From assembly GCA_963740455.1 (NCBI GenBank), contig CAVUEF010000007.1:248001-312000 (forward strand): a DNA stretch of 64,000 bases. The letters are read 5' to 3'. The notes under the pieces were generated by a model. It was given only the letters and a program-made list of their open reading frames with translations, made no database searches and had not been told where the DNA came from. The position numbers and the translations under genes were made by a program. This stretch comes from Paucibacter sp963740455 (GTDB lineage: Bacteria > Pseudomonadota > Gammaproteobacteria > Burkholderiales > Burkholderiaceae_C). This document shows, piece by piece, positions 1 to 8,045 of the stretch. Within the stretch, counting starts at the first letter, position 1. Each line of letters opens with the position of its first letter.

Positions 1-2
1 GA

Positions 3-365
3 TTCTTGATGGAAGACCGTTTGCTGCAGCGCGCCGGGCTCGACTATCACGAGCACGCGGCCGTGCACCGGCATGCGAGCTGGGCGGCGTTCGTGGCGGG
101 TGTCAGGCCCGCAGCGGTGCGCATGTTCGCATTCACCACGCGCGGCGCCAGGCCGTTTGCCGAGGTCGATTGGCAGCCCGGGGACTTTCTGGTGTTCGGC
201 TCGGAAACGGCCGGCCTGCCCGAGACCGTGCGCGAGGCCTTTGCCCCCACGCAGCGCGTGCGCCTGCCCATGCTTGACGGCCAGCGCAGCCTGAACTTGA
301 GCAACGGCGTGGCGGTGGCCGTATTCGAGGCCTGGCGGCAGAACGGCTATGCGGGCGGAAGCTGA
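3..365 (+). CDS. trmL: tRNA (cytidine(34)-2'-O)-methyltransferase TrmL, C-terminal part
   Basis: This is the 3' part of a SPOUT-class RNA methyltransferase; the start lies before the window. It shows the knot motifs of the TrmL family: FGSETAGLP, followed by a proline- and leucine-rich stretch and then RSLNLSNGVAVAVFEAWRQ, which form the S-adenosylmethionine pocket. TrmL methylates the ribose of the wobble base in tRNA-Leu isoacceptors. About 120 of the usual 155 or so residues are present. The match to the family is clear; the choice of TrmL over other SPOUT enzymes rests on the C-terminal motif. A palindromic repeat follows the stop codon directly. Confidence 0.88.
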   Translation, partial: FLMEDRLLQRAGLDYHEHAAVHRHASWAAFVAGVRPAAVRMFAFTTRGARPFAEVDWQPGDFLVFGSETAGLPETVREAFAPTQRVRLPMLDGQRSLNLSNGVAVAVFEAWRQNGYAGGS

Positions 366-374
366 TGCCTTTGT

Positions 375-410
375 GTGCCGGACCTTGCTGTACTCGGCAA
401 GCTCTGGCAC
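375..410. repeat. Dispersed palindromic repeat, copy A
   Basis: The outer arms GTGCCGGA (375-382) and TCTGGCAC (403-410) pair with one G-T wobble. An inner stem is formed by CTTGC (384-388) and GCAAG (397-401). It sits between the convergent trmL and the Bug receptor gene. The same architecture, with other arm sequences, occurs near 34.7 kb and 56.45 kb. Confidence 0.7.
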
Positions 411-431
411 CAACTGGTCAAAGGTCCGCCA

Positions 432-1406
432 TCACTCGGCGTTGACGCCAGCCGCCTTGATCACCTTGGCCCAGCTTTCGCGCTCGCTCCTCATCAGCGC
501 GGCCAACGCATCGGGCGTCGTGCCGGCGGCGCTGAAGTACACGCCCAACATGCGCGTTCGCACTTCATCGCTCTTGATGATGCGCACCAGCTCGGTGCTG
601 AGCCGCTCGACAATCGCTTTTGGCGTCTTGGCCGGTGCCAACACCGCCTGCCACGAAATCGCCTCGAAGCCCGCAAAGCCCTGCTCGGCCAGCGTCGGGA
701 TGTCGGGCAAGGCGCCAACGCGGCCCAGCGTGGTGACTCCCAGCGCCTTGAGCTTGCCGGCGCGCACCTGGCCCATTGCGATGCCTGGCACCATGAAAGC
801 GGCCTGGATCTGGCCAGCCAGCATGGCATTCACGATCTGCGGGAAACCTTGGTAGGGTATGTGGACGAGATCGATGCCGGCACGCGTCTTGAACAGCTCC
901 ATGGCCAGATGCGAGGCGCTGCCGTTGCCCACGCTGCCATAGTTGAGTTCGCCCTTCTTGGCGCGCGCGATGCGCACGAAGTCGGCCAGGCTGTTGGCGC
1001 CAAGCTTGGGATCGACCACCAGCAAATTGGGCGAGGTCGCCACCAGGCTCACCGGCATCAGATCCTTTTGCGGGTCATAGCCCAAGTGCTTGCTCAGCAA
1101 GGGCGCCGTCACCAGCGGACCCTGGATGGTGAACAGCAGCGTGTAGCCGTCGGGCTCGGCCTTGGCGACCATGCCTGTGCCCACATTGCCGCCGGCGCCC
1201 GGCCGGTTGTCCACCACGATGGACTGCCCCAGTGCCGCGCCTAGCGGCTCGGCCAGCGCGCGCGCAATCAGGTCCGGCGAGCTGCCCGCCGGAAAAGGCA
1301 CCAGTAGTTTGATGGGGCGCGCAGGCCAGCTTTCGGCCCGAACCGCGGGCACGGCCAGCACGGCGACACTGGCAAGGGTGGTGTTGAGAAATTGGCGACG
1401 TTGCAT
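432..1406 (-). CDS. Bug-family (TctC-like) periplasmic solute-binding protein
   Basis: This is an extracytoplasmic receptor of the Bug family, which is greatly expanded in Burkholderiales and typically binds carboxylates for tripartite tricarboxylate transport. The 324-residue length is normal. A Tat- or Sec-like signal (MQRRQFLNTTLASVAVLAVPAVRA) precedes the family signature PARPIKLLVPFPAGSSPD, then VVDNRPGAGGNVG near residues 62-74 and the HIPYQG ligand loop. An AGGA ribosome site stands about 8 bases before the ATG. No tctA or tctB membrane genes are adjacent, which is usual for orphan Bug receptors, so the ligand cannot be deduced. Confidence 0.9.
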   Translation of the reverse strand: MQRRQFLNTTLASVAVLAVPAVRAESWPARPIKLLVPFPAGSSPDLIARALAEPLGAALGQSIVVDNRPGAGGNVGTGMVAKAEPDGYTLLFTIQGPLVTAPLLSKHLGYDPQKDLMPVSLVATSPNLLVVDPKLGANSLADFVRIARAKKGELNYGSVGNGSASHLAMELFKTRAGIDLVHIPYQGFPQIVNAMLAGQIQAAFMVPGIAMGQVRAGKLKALGVTTLGRVGALPDIPTLAEQGFAGFEAISWQAVLAPAKTPKAIVERLSTELVRIIKSDEVRTRMLGVYFSAAGTTPDALAALMRSERESWAKVIKAAGVNAE

Positions 1407-1471
1407 GAGTTTTCCTGGTCAGTTGAGGGCAGGGTTTGGCGCAACACGACAAACCATTTTCAACGATGTCA

Positions 1472-2488
1472 TCAGATCTCGGCCCGGGCCTGGCGCCCCA
1501 TCAGCAATTCAACCGCATCGGTCGCCCGGAGGTGACCTTCGAGCACAGCCACCATGGCGCCGGTGATGGGCATCTCAATGCCATGGCTGCGCGCTCGCGC
1601 CAGTACGGTCGTGGCACTGTAAACGCCTTCGGCCACATGGCCCAGTTGCATCAGAATGTCGGGCAGGCTCAGGCCTTGCGCGAGCAGCAGACCCACGCTG
1701 CGGTTGCGTGACAAGTCGCCGGTGGCGGTGAGCACCAGATCGCCGACACCGGACAAGCCAATGAAGGTCTCCAGACGCGCCCCCAGCGCCAGCCCCAAGC
1801 GCAGCATCTCGGACAGGCCGCGCGTGATCAAGGCGGCGCGCGCATTCAGTCCGGGCACCCCGCTCACATCGCCTCTGGCTTGCGCTGACAGACGCAGCCC
1901 ATCGGCCAGACCCACCGCAATCGCCAGCACATTCTTGACCGCACCGCCCACTTCAACGCCAATCGGGTCGTCAGACGTATAGACGCGCAGGCTGTCGCCA
2001 TGAAACGCGTCCACCGCGCGCTGCGCCACCTCGGCGTCGGCGCTGGCCGCCACCAACGCGGTGGGCTGACCGGCGGCCACTTCCTGCGCAAAGCTCGGGC
2101 CTGACAAAACGCCCACGCGCAGACGCGGCTGCACCTCGGCCGCGATTTCGTGGCCCAGCAGACCGGTGCCGGCCTCGAAACCCTTGCACAACCACAGCAC
2201 GAAAGCGCCGTCGGGCAGTTGCATGAGGATTTCGCGCAGACCCGACATGGGCGTGGCGACAATCAGCAAGCCGCCCTTCGCGTGTGCGATGGCGGTGGCC
2301 AAATCAGCGCTGAGCTGGAGTTCGGCAGGCAGCGCCACACCGGGCAGATAGCGTGCGTTGCAGCGGCTGCTGCGCAACTCGTCAGCCCAAGCCGCGTCAC
2401 GCGCCCACAGGCACACCGCGTGGCGACTGCTCGCCTGCACGGCCAGGGCCGTGCCCCAGGCGCCGGCCCCGAGAATGCTGATGTTCAT
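1472..2488 (-). CDS. gpsA: NAD(P)-dependent glycerol-3-phosphate dehydrogenase
   Basis: It reduces dihydroxyacetone phosphate to sn-glycerol 3-phosphate for phospholipid synthesis in the cytoplasm. The N-terminal Rossmann motif GAGAWGTALA is at residues 7-16. The substrate domain has LSGPSFAQEVA, and VEVGGAVKNVLAIAVGLADG carries the catalytic lysine. Length 338 matches the family. It lies downstream of secB on the same strand with a 39-base gap; the grxC-secB-gpsA order is a conserved proteobacterial neighbourhood. Confidence 0.96.
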   Translation of the reverse strand: MNISILGAGAWGTALAVQASSRHAVCLWARDAAWADELRSSRCNARYLPGVALPAELQLSADLATAIAHAKGGLLIVATPMSGLREILMQLPDGAFVLWLCKGFEAGTGLLGHEIAAEVQPRLRVGVLSGPSFAQEVAAGQPTALVAASADAEVAQRAVDAFHGDSLRVYTSDDPIGVEVGGAVKNVLAIAVGLADGLRLSAQARGDVSGVPGLNARAALITRGLSEMLRLGLALGARLETFIGLSGVGDLVLTATGDLSRNRSVGLLLAQGLSLPDILMQLGHVAEGVYSATTVLARARSHGIEMPITGAMVAVLEGHLRATDAVELLMGRQARAEI

Positions 2489-2527
2489 CGCGATGCGGAC
2501 CAGCGAGCGCCTGTGCGGCGCAGCGCC

Positions 2528-3001
2528 TCAGTTCGGCAGCGAGGCAGTGTTGGCGTCGGCCGCCTGCGCCGCGCGCTGTTGCTGCTGAGCTTCGAACATG
2601 GCCTGGAAGTTGACCTCGGACAGCAGCACCGGCGGAAAGCCCGCGCGCGTGCACACATCGGACACCACGGCGCGCAGATACGGGTAGACCATCTGCGGGC
2701 AGACGATGCCGATGATGCCCTCCATCTGTTCTTCGGGCACATTGCGGATCTCGAAGATGCCGGCCTGTTTGGCTTCGATCAGAAACAGCGTCTTGTCTTC
2801 CACCTTGGTGGTCACGGTGGCCATCACGCTGATCTCGTAAATGCCGTCGCTGACGGGCTCGGCCGCCAGGGTCAGATTGATCTCGACCTGGGGCTGCGCC
2901 TGCTGCAACAGGATGGCGGGCGAATTGGGTTGCTCCAGCGACAAATCCTTCAGGTACATGCGCTGAATCTGAAACACGGGACTGCTGTTCTCGTCTGACA
3001 T
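2528..3001 (-). CDS. secB: Protein-export chaperone SecB
   Basis: A tetrameric cytosolic chaperone that holds preproteins unfolded and hands them to SecA, which is also encoded in this window near 41-43.6 kb. The 157 residues show the family hallmarks FQIQRMYLKDLSLEQPNSP near the start, LTLAAEPVSDGIYEISV in the middle and GIVCPQMVYPYLRAVVSD late, followed by a glutamine- and alanine-rich tail. It is preceded by grxC and followed by gpsA on the same strand. A hairpin with a T-run lies just upstream, so secB may have some expression of its own. Confidence 0.97.
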   Translation of the reverse strand: MSDENSSPVFQIQRMYLKDLSLEQPNSPAILLQQAQPQVEINLTLAAEPVSDGIYEISVMATVTTKVEDKTLFLIEAKQAGIFEIRNVPEEQMEGIIGIVCPQMVYPYLRAVVSDVCTRAGFPPVLLSEVNFQAMFEAQQQQRAAQAADANTASLPN

Positions 3002-3012
3002 TGGATTCTTTC

Positions 3013-3048
3013 AAAAAGTCATGCCCGGCACCGAAAGTGACGCCGGGC
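3013..3048 (-). terminator. Terminator-like hairpin between grxC and secB
   Basis: On the reverse strand a perfect 7-bp stem (GCCCGGC / GCCGGGC, 3023-3029 with 3042-3048) is followed five bases later by five T. It would end or attenuate grxC transcripts before secB. The gap between stem and T-run makes it weaker than a canonical terminator. Confidence 0.4.
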
Positions 3049-3066
3049 GCTGGTGTCAATTATCGC

Positions 3067-3327
3067 TCAGGCGCCTTGCAACAATGCCTGCAGGCCGCCG
3101 CGCTGGTCGAGCGCGATCAAGTCGTCGCAGCCGCCGACATGGGTCGCGCCGATGAAGATTTGCGGCACGCTGCGCCGCCCGGTGAGCGCCATCATCGCGT
3201 CGCGCTGACGCGGGTCCAGATCAATGCGGATCTCATCGATTTCGACCACGCCGCGCTGCTTCAGCAAGGCCTTGGCCCGCACGCAATAGGGGCAGACCTG
3301 GGTGGTGTACATCTTCACGCTAACCAT
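3067..3327 (-). CDS. grxC: Glutaredoxin 3
   Basis: A small dithiol glutaredoxin of 86 residues that reduces disulfides with glutathione. The active site CPYC is at residues 12-15, and the glutathione-binding features TGRRSVPQIFIG (cis-proline) and GGCDDL are present. It lies between the rhodanese gene and secB, the same grxC-secB-gpsA order as in many proteobacteria. Confidence 0.95.
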   Translation of the reverse strand: MVSVKMYTTQVCPYCVRAKALLKQRGVVEIDEIRIDLDPRQRDAMMALTGRRSVPQIFIGATHVGGCDDLIALDQRGGLQALLQGA

Positions 3328-3426
3328 CGAAAACCTCGTTCAAATGCTGGCAAGGCCAAGCGCCGCAGCCTCGCAGCCGGATTCGCACGCCCTTGCATGG
3401 CAACAATCCATTGCTTGAAACAGCGC

Positions 3427-3837
3427 TCAGGCGCTCCGCTCGACCGGCAGATTGGCTTCGCGCCACGCCTTCATGCCGCCGGACAAGGATTGCGCGTTCG
3501 CATAACCCTGTTTCTTCAGCATCGAGACAGCGCGCATCGAGCGCGCACCCGACGCGCATATCACGATCAACGGCAGGGCCTTGTTGCTGGGCAGTTGCTT
3601 GGCGTCGCCGATGCCGCCCAGCGGCACGCTCTTGGCGCCAGCGGCGTGGCCGGCAGCGTATTCGGCGGGCTCGCAGACATCGATCAGCACCCCCTTTTCG
3701 CGGTTGATCAAACGCACCGCTTCGGCGGTCGAGACCGCACCCGCACCGACGCTGCCGCCCAGCGTCGTCCACAGCAGCATGGCACCCGACGAGAGTGCCA
3801 CCAGAATCAAAATCCAATTGTCGAGAAGAAACTTCAC
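3427..3837 (-). CDS. Membrane-anchored rhodanese-like protein
   Basis: A single rhodanese domain follows an N-terminal membrane segment (about residues 7-25), so the domain is probably tethered to the inner membrane; this resembles YibN of enterobacteria. The active-site loop CASGARS puts the catalytic cysteine at residue 94, and the upstream signatures LIDVCEPAEYAAGH and GAKSVPLG are intact. Sulfurtransferase activity is likely but the substrate is unknown. It stands upstream of grxC in the same direction, the usual gpmA / rhodanese-grxC-secB arrangement, and is divergent from gpmA. Confidence 0.88.
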   Translation of the reverse strand: MKFLLDNWILILVALSSGAMLLWTTLGGSVGAGAVSTAEAVRLINREKGVLIDVCEPAEYAAGHAAGAKSVPLGGIGDAKQLPSNKALPLIVICASGARSMRAVSMLKKQGYANAQSLSGGMKAWREANLPVERSA

Positions 3838-3957
3838 GTTGTGCCATCAAGGGTGAGAGAGGCGAGGATTATAGAATTCAGGCTCGACCCTCCGATCCGC
3901 AGCGAAATTCACCCTTCCCGCGGCAGCCACCACCGCAGGCCTCAGCGACCCACTCCC

Positions 3958-4707
3958 ATGTACAAGCTCGTGCTCATCCGCCACGGTGAATCAACCTGGA
4001 ATCTTGACAACCGCTTCACCGGCTGGACCGACGTGCCGCTGACCGACCTGGGCGTCGAGCAGGCCAAAGCGTCGGGCCGCCTGCTCAAGGAGGCCGGCTA
4101 CGAGTTCGACCTGGCCTACACGTCGGTGCTCAAGCGCGCCATCTGGACGCTGTGGTATTGCCTGGACGTGATGGACCGCACCTGGCTGCCGGTGGTGAAT
4201 GACTGGCGTTTGAACGAGCGTCACTATGGCGCATTGCAAGGACTGAACAAGACCGAAACGGCCAACAAATACGGTGCGGAGCAGGTATTGAAATGGCGCC
4301 GCAGCTACGACACGCCACCGCCGGCGCTGGCCGCCGGCGACCTTCGCAGCGAGCGCTCGGATCGCCGCTACGCCAAGCTCAAGCCCGAACAGGTGCCGCT
4401 CACCGAGTGCCTGAAAGATACCGTGGCGCGCGTGCTGCCGATGTGGAACGACACGATTGCACCGGCCATCCTTGCGGGCCAGCGGGTCGTGATCTCGGCG
4501 CATGGAAACTCGATTCGCGCACTGGTGAAATACCTCGACCGCGTCAGCGACGACGAAATCGTCGGCGTCAACATCCCGAACGGCATTCCGCTCGTCTACG
4601 AACTCGACGCCGAGCTCAAGCCCATCAGGAGTTATTACCTGGGCGACCCCGCGGCCGCCGCCAAGGCCGCCGCCGCGGTCGCGAATCAGGGCAAGAGCGG
4701 AAATTAG
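3958..4707 (+). CDS. gpmA: 2,3-bisphosphoglycerate-dependent phosphoglycerate mutase
   Basis: It interconverts 3- and 2-phosphoglycerate in glycolysis and gluconeogenesis. The phosphohistidine motif LIRHGESTWN is at residues 5-14, NERHYGALQG and the second catalytic histidine in ISAHGNSIRAL are intact. The 249-residue length from the ATG at 3958 is exactly that of betaproteobacterial GpmA; the frame is open further upstream, but that part reads across the rhodanese and grxC genes on the other strand. The stop overlaps the convergent universal stress gene by four bases. Confidence 0.97.
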   Translation: MYKLVLIRHGESTWNLDNRFTGWTDVPLTDLGVEQAKASGRLLKEAGYEFDLAYTSVLKRAIWTLWYCLDVMDRTWLPVVNDWRLNERHYGALQGLNKTETANKYGAEQVLKWRRSYDTPPPALAAGDLRSERSDRRYAKLKPEQVPLTECLKDTVARVLPMWNDTIAPAILAGQRVVISAHGNSIRALVKYLDRVSDDEIVGVNIPNGIPLVYELDAELKPIRSYYLGDPAAAAKAAAAVANQGKSGN

Positions 4708-5171
4708 TCTTCGCTCTCTTCTGGCTCGGGCAGTTCCTCGGGCTCCGGGTGCTTGACCACGGTGACCGGTATTTTCGCGTCGTGCATCAGAGTCAGCGTG
4801 ACCGAGCCCAGCAGCGCGTCGCGCAGACTGCCCACGCCGCGCGCCCCCAGCACGATGGCGTCGCAGCCGTAGCGCTCGGCGATATCCAGCAAGGTATGCG
4901 CGGGGTCGCCCGAATCGACCTCGTTTTCATAGGCCAGGCCCGCCGCATCGAGCAAGGTCTGCGCGCCCTGCAAGGCATGCATGCCGGCGGCCATACTGGC
5001 TTGCAGCAACTCGGCGCCGGGCGCCAGCACCATCTCGTACAAATAGGTGGGCTCCTGCACATTGGCCAGCACGACGCTGAGCTGCAAACCCTGCTCGGCG
5101 AGCTTCACGACATGACGCACGGCGTCCAGCGCGCGCTCGGAGCCGTCGGTGGGCAGCAAGATGTTCAACAT
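4704..5171 (-). CDS. Universal stress protein, UspA family
   Basis: A 155-residue single Usp domain with the start MLNILLPTDGSE and the nucleotide-binding signature GARGVGSLRDALLGSVT near residues 109-125, which matches the G-2x-G-9x-G-(S/T) pattern of ATP-binding Usp proteins. The acidic tail (EPEELPEPEESED) is a local addition. A strong AAGGAG site precedes the ATG. The exact stress role cannot be read from sequence. Confidence 0.9.
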   Translation of the reverse strand: MLNILLPTDGSERALDAVRHVVKLAEQGLQLSVVLANVQEPTYLYEMVLAPGAELLQASMAAGMHALQGAQTLLDAAGLAYENEVDSGDPAHTLLDIAERYGCDAIVLGARGVGSLRDALLGSVTLTLMHDAKIPVTVVKHPEPEELPEPEESED

Positions 5172-5343
5172 GGTCGAGCTCCTTTGTTCAAGACATCAAA
5201 CCTTCGAGGTAATGGTCGGGGACGTTCGGCTCGACTCGACTGCAAGCCCGCAATGACACGACATTATCGGCCTGGTATCGGGCGCGCCCGGATAGATCGA
5301 ATACTTGACAGCCATCAACAACTTCGTGATCAGGGCAATCACA

Positions 5344-6645
5344 TCAGTAGCGCCCTGTCGCCCCGGCCACGCGCAGATAGACATAGGCAATCCAGGCCAC
5401 CAGGCCGCGGCGCAGCACGCCGCGCCATCCGGGCTGTTTGTGCCTGCTGCCGTCCACCTCGCGCGACTGCGCAATCGCCGCATCGAACTCGTCGCCCAAC
5501 TGCTTGGCAAATGCCGGGTCTTGCACGATCACGTTCGCTTCGAGATTGAGGAGCAGCGAGAGCGGGTCGATATTGGAGCTGCCCACGGTGGCCCAGTCGT
5601 CGTCGACGACCGCCACCTTGGCGTGCAAATAGGCCGGCGTGTACTCGAAGATGCGCACGCCGTGGCGCAGCAGTTCCTCGTACAGCACCGCCGCGGCCAT
5701 GCCGGCGATGCGGTAATCGACCTTGCCCTGCAGCAGCAGACGCACCGACACGCCACGCTGGGCGGTATCGCGCAAGGCCTGGCGAAAGCCACGTCCGGGA
5801 TAGAAATACGGCGTCACCAGATCCACCCGTCGCTGCGCCGAGCGAATCGCATGCACATAGGCATGCTCGATGGTGCGCCGGCGCCGCCAGTTGTCGCGCA
5901 ACACAAAGGCCGCCCGCACCGGCGGCAACCAGGAATCAGGGTTGATGTCGCCCGACTGCTTGGCCTGCATGCGCAATCGCCGCAGCAAACGGCGCGCATG
6001 GCGCAACGGCGCCGGACTGCGCACGAAGGCGATCAATTCCTCGCCAAAATCGCGTCCGAGCCAGGCGCGCGTCCACACCGCACGGCAGGCCTGCTCCACC
6101 TGGCCCACGACCTCGCCGCGCAGGCCCACGGCAAAGTCCAGCCGCGGCTGCTCGCCCATCCCGTGGTTCAAGTCGTTGCGGTCGTCGATGATGTTGATGC
6201 CGCCCACGAAGGCGACGTTGCCGTCGACCACGCACATTTTCTGATGCAGACGGCGCAACTGCCCGGGCTGGAACCAACGCCACCAGCGGTCGATCGGCCG
6301 GAATACGGCGAGTGCCACGCCGCTGCCGGCGAATTGCTCATCCAGCCAGGGCAGACATTGCTTGGAGCCAAAGCCGTCGACCACCACGCGCACCCGCACA
6401 CCGCGCAAGGCGGCAGCGCGCAAGGCCTGCATCACCTGCACGCCGGCCGCGTCGTCGTGAAAGATGTAGGTCGCCAGCCAGACCTCCTGACGTGCGGTCG
6501 CAATGGCCTGGACCTGCGACGGGAACAGCGCATCGCCGCCGCGCAGCAACTGCACCTCGTTGCCGCCGCTGAACTCGGGCCCGCGGGAGCTGGGCCAAAG
6601 CGGCCTGACATCAGACCCTGCCGCCCCGACGCCAGCGTCGCTCAT
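5344..6645 (-). CDS. clsB: Cardiolipin synthase ClsB (phospholipase D family)
   Basis: It joins phosphatidyl groups to make cardiolipin. Two HxKxxxxD motifs of the phospholipase D superfamily are seen with H134, K136, D141 and with H341, K343, D348, counting from the ATG at 6645. That start was chosen because it lies two bases after the stop of the upstream phosphatase-family gene; longer in-frame starts would overlap it. Length is 433. Pairing of clsB with an endonuclease/exonuclease/phosphatase gene is conserved (ybhO-ybhP in E. coli). Confidence 0.92.
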   Translation of the reverse strand: MSDAGVGAAGSDVRPLWPSSRGPEFSGGNEVQLLRGGDALFPSQVQAIATARQEVWLATYIFHDDAAGVQVMQALRAAALRGVRVRVVVDGFGSKQCLPWLDEQFAGSGVALAVFRPIDRWWRWFQPGQLRRLHQKMCVVDGNVAFVGGINIIDDRNDLNHGMGEQPRLDFAVGLRGEVVGQVEQACRAVWTRAWLGRDFGEELIAFVRSPAPLRHARRLLRRLRMQAKQSGDINPDSWLPPVRAAFVLRDNWRRRRTIEHAYVHAIRSAQRRVDLVTPYFYPGRGFRQALRDTAQRGVSVRLLLQGKVDYRIAGMAAAVLYEELLRHGVRIFEYTPAYLHAKVAVVDDDWATVGSSNIDPLSLLLNLEANVIVQDPAFAKQLGDEFDAAIAQSREVDGSRHKQPGWRGVLRRGLVAWIAYVYLRVAGATGRY

Positions 6646-6647
6646 GC

Positions 6648-7454
6648 TCAGCCGATCTCGAATTCGGCCACCAGCGGCAGATGGTCCGACATGCGGGCCC
6701 AGACCGGTCCGCGCGGCACATGCGTGGACACGCATTGCAGGCCACGCATGTAAATGCGGTCCATCGAAAACATCGGAACCCGCGATGGAAACGTGGCGAC
6801 ACGCTGGCCGCCCGGCGCCTGCGCGCGTGTCAGTCCCATCTCGCGCAACGGTGTGTCGAGCTTTTCACCCCAGTCATTGAAGTCACCCGCAATCACCAGC
6901 AAGGCGTGCGGCGGCACTTCACGCGCCACATACTCGGCCAGCGCCTTGATCTGGCGCAACCGGCTCAAGTGCATCAGCCCCAGATGCACGACCAGCGCAT
7001 GCACGTCCTGCTCTTGCCAATGCACGACGACATGCAACAGGCCGCGCTGCTCGAAGCGATGATCGGACACATCGTGATGGCCGATCTCGCCGATCGGCCA
7101 GCGCGACAGCAAGGCGTTGCCATGCTCGCCGTAGCGCGTCACCGCATTCGTGCGGTAGGCCGCCTGATAGCCTTCGGGCGCCAGGAAATCGGCCTGCCCC
7201 TGCTCGGGCCAACCCTGCAGCGTGCGGCGGAACTCACGCGCCTCGCGGTGATGAAAATGCCGCACTTCCTGCAAGAACACGAGGTCGGCATTGAGCGCCT
7301 CGACGCCCAGCACCAGATTGTGGATCTCGAGCCTGCGACCAGGGCCTACACCACGCACGCCCTTGTGAATGTTGTAGGTGGCCACACGCAGATACTGGCC
7401 CGCCAGCGTGGAAGCGTGGTGGACGGCGTGGGTTGAGTGGCGAAACGCATACAT
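6648..7454 (-). CDS. Endonuclease/exonuclease/phosphatase family protein (YbhP-like)
   Basis: A 268-residue member of the metal-dependent hydrolase superfamily that includes DNase I and inositol phosphatases. Signature pieces in order: RVATYNIHKGV, DLVFLQEV with the metal-binding glutamate, GLLHVVVHW, HLGL, VIAGDFNDW with catalytic Asp and Asn, and MSDHLPLVAEF with the C-terminal Asp-His. It precedes clsB by two bases in a tight pair, so a role in phospholipid turnover or in clsB function is likely but unproven. Confidence 0.87.
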   Translation of the reverse strand: MYAFRHSTHAVHHASTLAGQYLRVATYNIHKGVRGVGPGRRLEIHNLVLGVEALNADLVFLQEVRHFHHREAREFRRTLQGWPEQGQADFLAPEGYQAAYRTNAVTRYGEHGNALLSRWPIGEIGHHDVSDHRFEQRGLLHVVVHWQEQDVHALVVHLGLMHLSRLRQIKALAEYVAREVPPHALLVIAGDFNDWGEKLDTPLREMGLTRAQAPGGQRVATFPSRVPMFSMDRIYMRGLQCVSTHVPRGPVWARMSDHLPLVAEFEIG

Positions 7455-7478
7455 GGCTGATCTACATCGACAATGGCT

Positions 7479-7967
7479 TCATGGTGACACGAAACGCGGC
7501 AGTTGCAGCACAGCCTCGGCATTGGACGGCGAAAAACAGCGGTCCGCCGCTTCCCTCCAGGGCAGCCACAGGTAGGCGAGGTGCTCGCGCGGCGCCAGCG
7601 TGACCACCGTACCCTCGGGCACCGTGAGCCCGAACACATGCTCGATATTGCGGGTCACGCCGGGTGCATAGCGGTGGCGCCACTGGGGATAGATCTCATA
7701 GTCATTCGCAAGCTGCCAATCGCGCAGTGCGCTGAGGGGCACGTCGGAGGTGCCGATCACAATGCCGGTCTCCTCCTGCACCTCGCGTTGCGCGGTCGCC
7801 AGCAGCGGCTCCGCAAGACTGTCTTTCGATCCGGTCACGCTTTGCCAATAGCCGGGATGGTCGGCACGCTCGAGCAGCAGCACCTTCAGTGCGGGCGTGT
7901 GGATCACCACCAGCACCGATTCAGGAATCTTGTGGGGGCCGATGCCGACGCCAAGGTTTGAACTCAT
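7479..7967 (-). CDS. nudB: Dihydroneopterin triphosphate diphosphatase
   Basis: A Nudix hydrolase of 162 residues that removes pyrophosphate from dihydroneopterin triphosphate in folate synthesis. The Nudix box runs from GSKDSLAEP to REVQEETG; WQSVTG and the C-terminal AYLWLPWREA fit NudB. The start at 7967 (MSSNLG) is preferred over an in-frame start 69 bases upstream because it begins at the conserved N-terminus. In relatives nudB usually follows aspS; here 4.6 kb of accessory DNA separates the two. Confidence 0.88.
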   Translation of the reverse strand: MSSNLGVGIGPHKIPESVLVVIHTPALKVLLLERADHPGYWQSVTGSKDSLAEPLLATAQREVQEETGIVIGTSDVPLSALRDWQLANDYEIYPQWRHRYAPGVTRNIEHVFGLTVPEGTVVTLAPREHLAYLWLPWREAADRCFSPSNAEAVLQLPRFVSP

Positions 7968-8045
7968 GCGCAAAGCATAGCCGAGCCGTACCCGGCCAAA
8001 TCGCACGCCTGGCGCGCTTCGGTTGAGGATACGCAACGCCTACTA

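Noticed and set aside
3001..3957. N-terminal extension of GpmA of over 300 residues
   Set aside because: It runs opposite grxC and the rhodanese gene; GpmA starts at MYKLVLIRHGE with the standard length.
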